This document shows positions 32,093-33,343 of a DNA stretch of 33,343 nt, piece by piece (the first letter of the stretch is position 1; the number at the start of each line of letters is the position of its first letter). Position numbers and translations under genes: made by a program. The notes beneath the pieces are model-generated. The model had not been told where the DNA came from, ran no database searches, and was given only the letters and a program-made list of their open reading frames with translations. The DNA lies in NCBI RefSeq assembly GCF_030651995.1, contig NZ_JAUSBN010000090.1, positions 1-33,343 on the forward strand. The letters are read 5' to 3'. The stretch is from Reyranella sp. (GTDB taxonomy: Bacteria; Pseudomonadota; Alphaproteobacteria; Reyranellales; Reyranellaceae).

Positions 32093-33130
32093 CTACATCC
32101 GATTGGCGGCGGCGGGATCGAGCGGCCAGCGCGGCCGGGGACGAAAATCGAGCGCATCGACCTGGCCGAGGCGCAGCCGTTCGACGCCGGCCCAGGCGAT
32201 CATGGCGCCATTGTCGGTGCAGAGCCTGACCGGCGGGGCGACCAGCTTCGCGCCGTGCGCCGCCGCGACCTCTTCGAGCCGACCGCGCAGATACACATTG
32301 GCCGCGACGCCGCCGGCCACCACGAGCGTCGATGACGGGGCCAGCGCCAGCGCGTTGGCGCAGCGGTCGGCGAAGACGTCGCCCACCGTGCGCTGGAAGG
32401 AGGCGCAGAGATCGGCGACGGCGCGCGGATCGTCGGCCGGCAGCTTCTCGACCGTCTGGCGCACGGCGGTCTTGAGGCCGGAGAAGGAGAAGTCGCAGCC
32501 GGGCTTGCGCCACATCGGACGCGGCAGCGCGAAGCGGCGCGGGTCGCCGCCTGCGGCCGCCCGCTCGACCGCGGGCCCGCCGGGAAAACCCAGCCCCAGC
32601 AGCTTGGCGGTCTTGTCGAAGCATTCGCCCGCCGCATCGTCGATGGTCGTGCCCAGCCGCGTGAAGTCGCCGGGACCGCGCACCGTGAGGAGCTGGCAAT
32701 GGCCGCCCGACACGAGCAGCAGCAGATAGGGAAACGACACCGGCTCGGTCAGCCGCACGGAGAGCGCATGACCTTCGAGATGGTTGACCGCGATGAACGG
32801 CTTGTCGTGCGCGAAGGCCAGCGCCTTGGCGGTCATGACGCCGACCATCACGCCGCCGATCAGCCCCGGCCCGCCGGTCGCGGCGATGGCGTCGAGATCG
32901 GCCAGCCCGACGCCCGCTTCGTCGAGCGCCTGGGCAACCAGCCCATCAAGGCGCTCGAGATGCGCCCGCGCCGCGATCTCCGGCACCACGCCGCCGAACC
33001 GCCGATGCTCGGTGAGCTGGCTGTAGACCGTGTTGGACAGGATCCGGCCGACCGGCTGGGTCCCCGCCGCACCCTCGACCACGGCGACGGCGGTCTCGTC
33101 ACAGCTCGTTTCGATGCCCAGCACGCGCAT
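32093..33130 (-). CDS. tsaD: tRNA N6-threonylcarbamoyladenosine synthase subunit TsaD
   Basis: 345 residues. It starts RVLGIETSCDETAVAVVEG, has the metal-binding FIAVNHLEGHALS and VSGGHCQL, and ends with VVAGGVAANVYLR and CTDNGAMIAWAG, matching the Kae1/TsaD family. With TsaB and TsaE it transfers threonylcarbamoyl onto A37 of tRNAs that read ANN codons. It is the first gene of the leftward run with the oxygenase, gpsA, EVE protein and transporter. Confidence 0.96.
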   Translation of the reverse strand: MRVLGIETSCDETAVAVVEGAAGTQPVGRILSNTVYSQLTEHRRFGGVVPEIAARAHLERLDGLVAQALDEAGVGLADLDAIAATGGPGLIGGVMVGVMTAKALAFAHDKPFIAVNHLEGHALSVRLTEPVSFPYLLLLVSGGHCQLLTVRGPGDFTRLGTTIDDAAGECFDKTAKLLGLGFPGGPAVERAAAGGDPRRFALPRPMWRKPGCDFSFSGLKTAVRQTVEKLPADDPRAVADLCASFQRTVGDVFADRCANALALAPSSTLVVAGGVAANVYLRGRLEEVAAAHGAKLVAPPVRLCTDNGAMIAWAGVERLRLGQVDALDFRPRPRWPLDPAAANRM

Positions 33131-33231
33131 GCGTGACTTCTAGCGGCCCGCGCGCCGGGGCGCCAGATGACGGATCGTCCGGTAGGGCAATCGCAAATGA
33201 GGTAAAGGTCCCCCTGAATTCACAAACGAAG

Positions 33232-33256
33232 TGCAACACCAGCTTAGGGTGTTGCA
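33232..33256. repeat. Hairpin at the start of an IS30-type element
   Basis: TGCAACACC (33232-33240) and GGTGTTGCA (33248-33256) are exact inverted copies flanking seven bases, directly before the transposase ATG. It may overlap the left terminal repeat or hide the ribosome binding site to limit transposase expression. The outer end of the insertion sequence cannot be fixed from one copy. Confidence 0.5.
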
Positions 33257-33343
33257 ATGGGCGAACAATACGACCAGCTCAGTCTTGAAGAGCGCGGCAA
33301 GGTTGCCGAGCTACACCAGGCCGGCCATTCGATCCGCCAAGTC
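33257..33343 (+). CDS. IS30-family transposase, N-terminal part (runs off right edge)
   Basis: An ATG at 33257 opens a frame to the right edge (29 codons): GEQYDQLSLEERGKVAELHQ, then AGHSIRQV. This matches the N-terminal helix-turn-helix of IS30-family transposases (Y-x-x-L-s-l-e-E-R-x-x-I-x-x-L-x-x-x-G-x-S-x-R-x-I). No clear Shine-Dalgarno sequence precedes it; a hairpin does. The catalytic DDE part lies outside the window. Confidence 0.8.
   Translation, partial: MGEQYDQLSLEERGKVAELHQAGHSIRQV

Overview
The window looks like a high-GC alphaproteobacterial chromosome. The right two thirds carry housekeeping clusters typical of that class: SirB1-like/yraN/rsmI/penicillin-binding-protein activator next to gshB, and tsaD/gpsA/EVE protein. 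Codon use there is strongly G/C-ending. I cannot name the genus from sequence alone.

Bases 1 to about 9300 are an accessory region, visibly richer in A/T, with broken genes and unknown genes. From the left it holds: the start of a repeat-rich adhesin/calcium-binding-type gene running off the edge (minus strand); a tyrosine recombinase fragment; a diverged fragment of a large serine recombinase; an intact large serine recombinase whose reading frame ends inside a tRNA-Arg(CCT) gene on the other strand, which marks a likely attachment site; a small TTG-started protein; an unrecognised 328-residue protein; a truncated S1/P1-type nuclease; a two-gene operon of a DprA-like protein and a phosphoribosyltransferase; an unrecognised 142-residue protein; and a protein with an ApeA-like HEPN domain. 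A sensor gene lacking both ends (9271-10299) marks the right edge of this region.

The most interesting part is the DprA-like/phosphoribosyltransferase pair. Upstream of it is a perfect GTTC-N7-GTTC sequence, the alphaproteobacterial LexA (SOS) operator pattern. The pair ends in a hairpin plus T-run that lies within the last codons of the second gene. It therefore looks like a self-contained, DNA-damage-inducible unit in an island next to a HEPN (putative RNase) protein. A defence or mobile-element function is an inference.

From about 10300 the genes are ordinary metabolism and maintenance: 8-oxoguanine deaminase-type amidohydrolase, cupin, malate:quinone oxidoreductase, ThrE-type exporter, class II fumarase, ArfB ribosome rescue factor, ankyrin protein, glutathione synthetase, SirB1-like protein, YraN, RsmI, LpoA-like lipoprotein, HAD hydrolase, aspartyl hydroxylase-like dioxygenase, cyclopropane-fatty-acid-synthase-like methyltransferase, 2Fe-2S thioredoxin-like protein, diaminopropionate ammonia-lyase, creatininase-family hydrolase, DMT transporter, EVE protein, GpsA, a 2OG-Fe(II) oxygenase and TsaD. 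Intergenic spaces hold long inverted repeats, including two copies of one family about 10 kb apart. An IS30-type transposase gene begins at the right edge.
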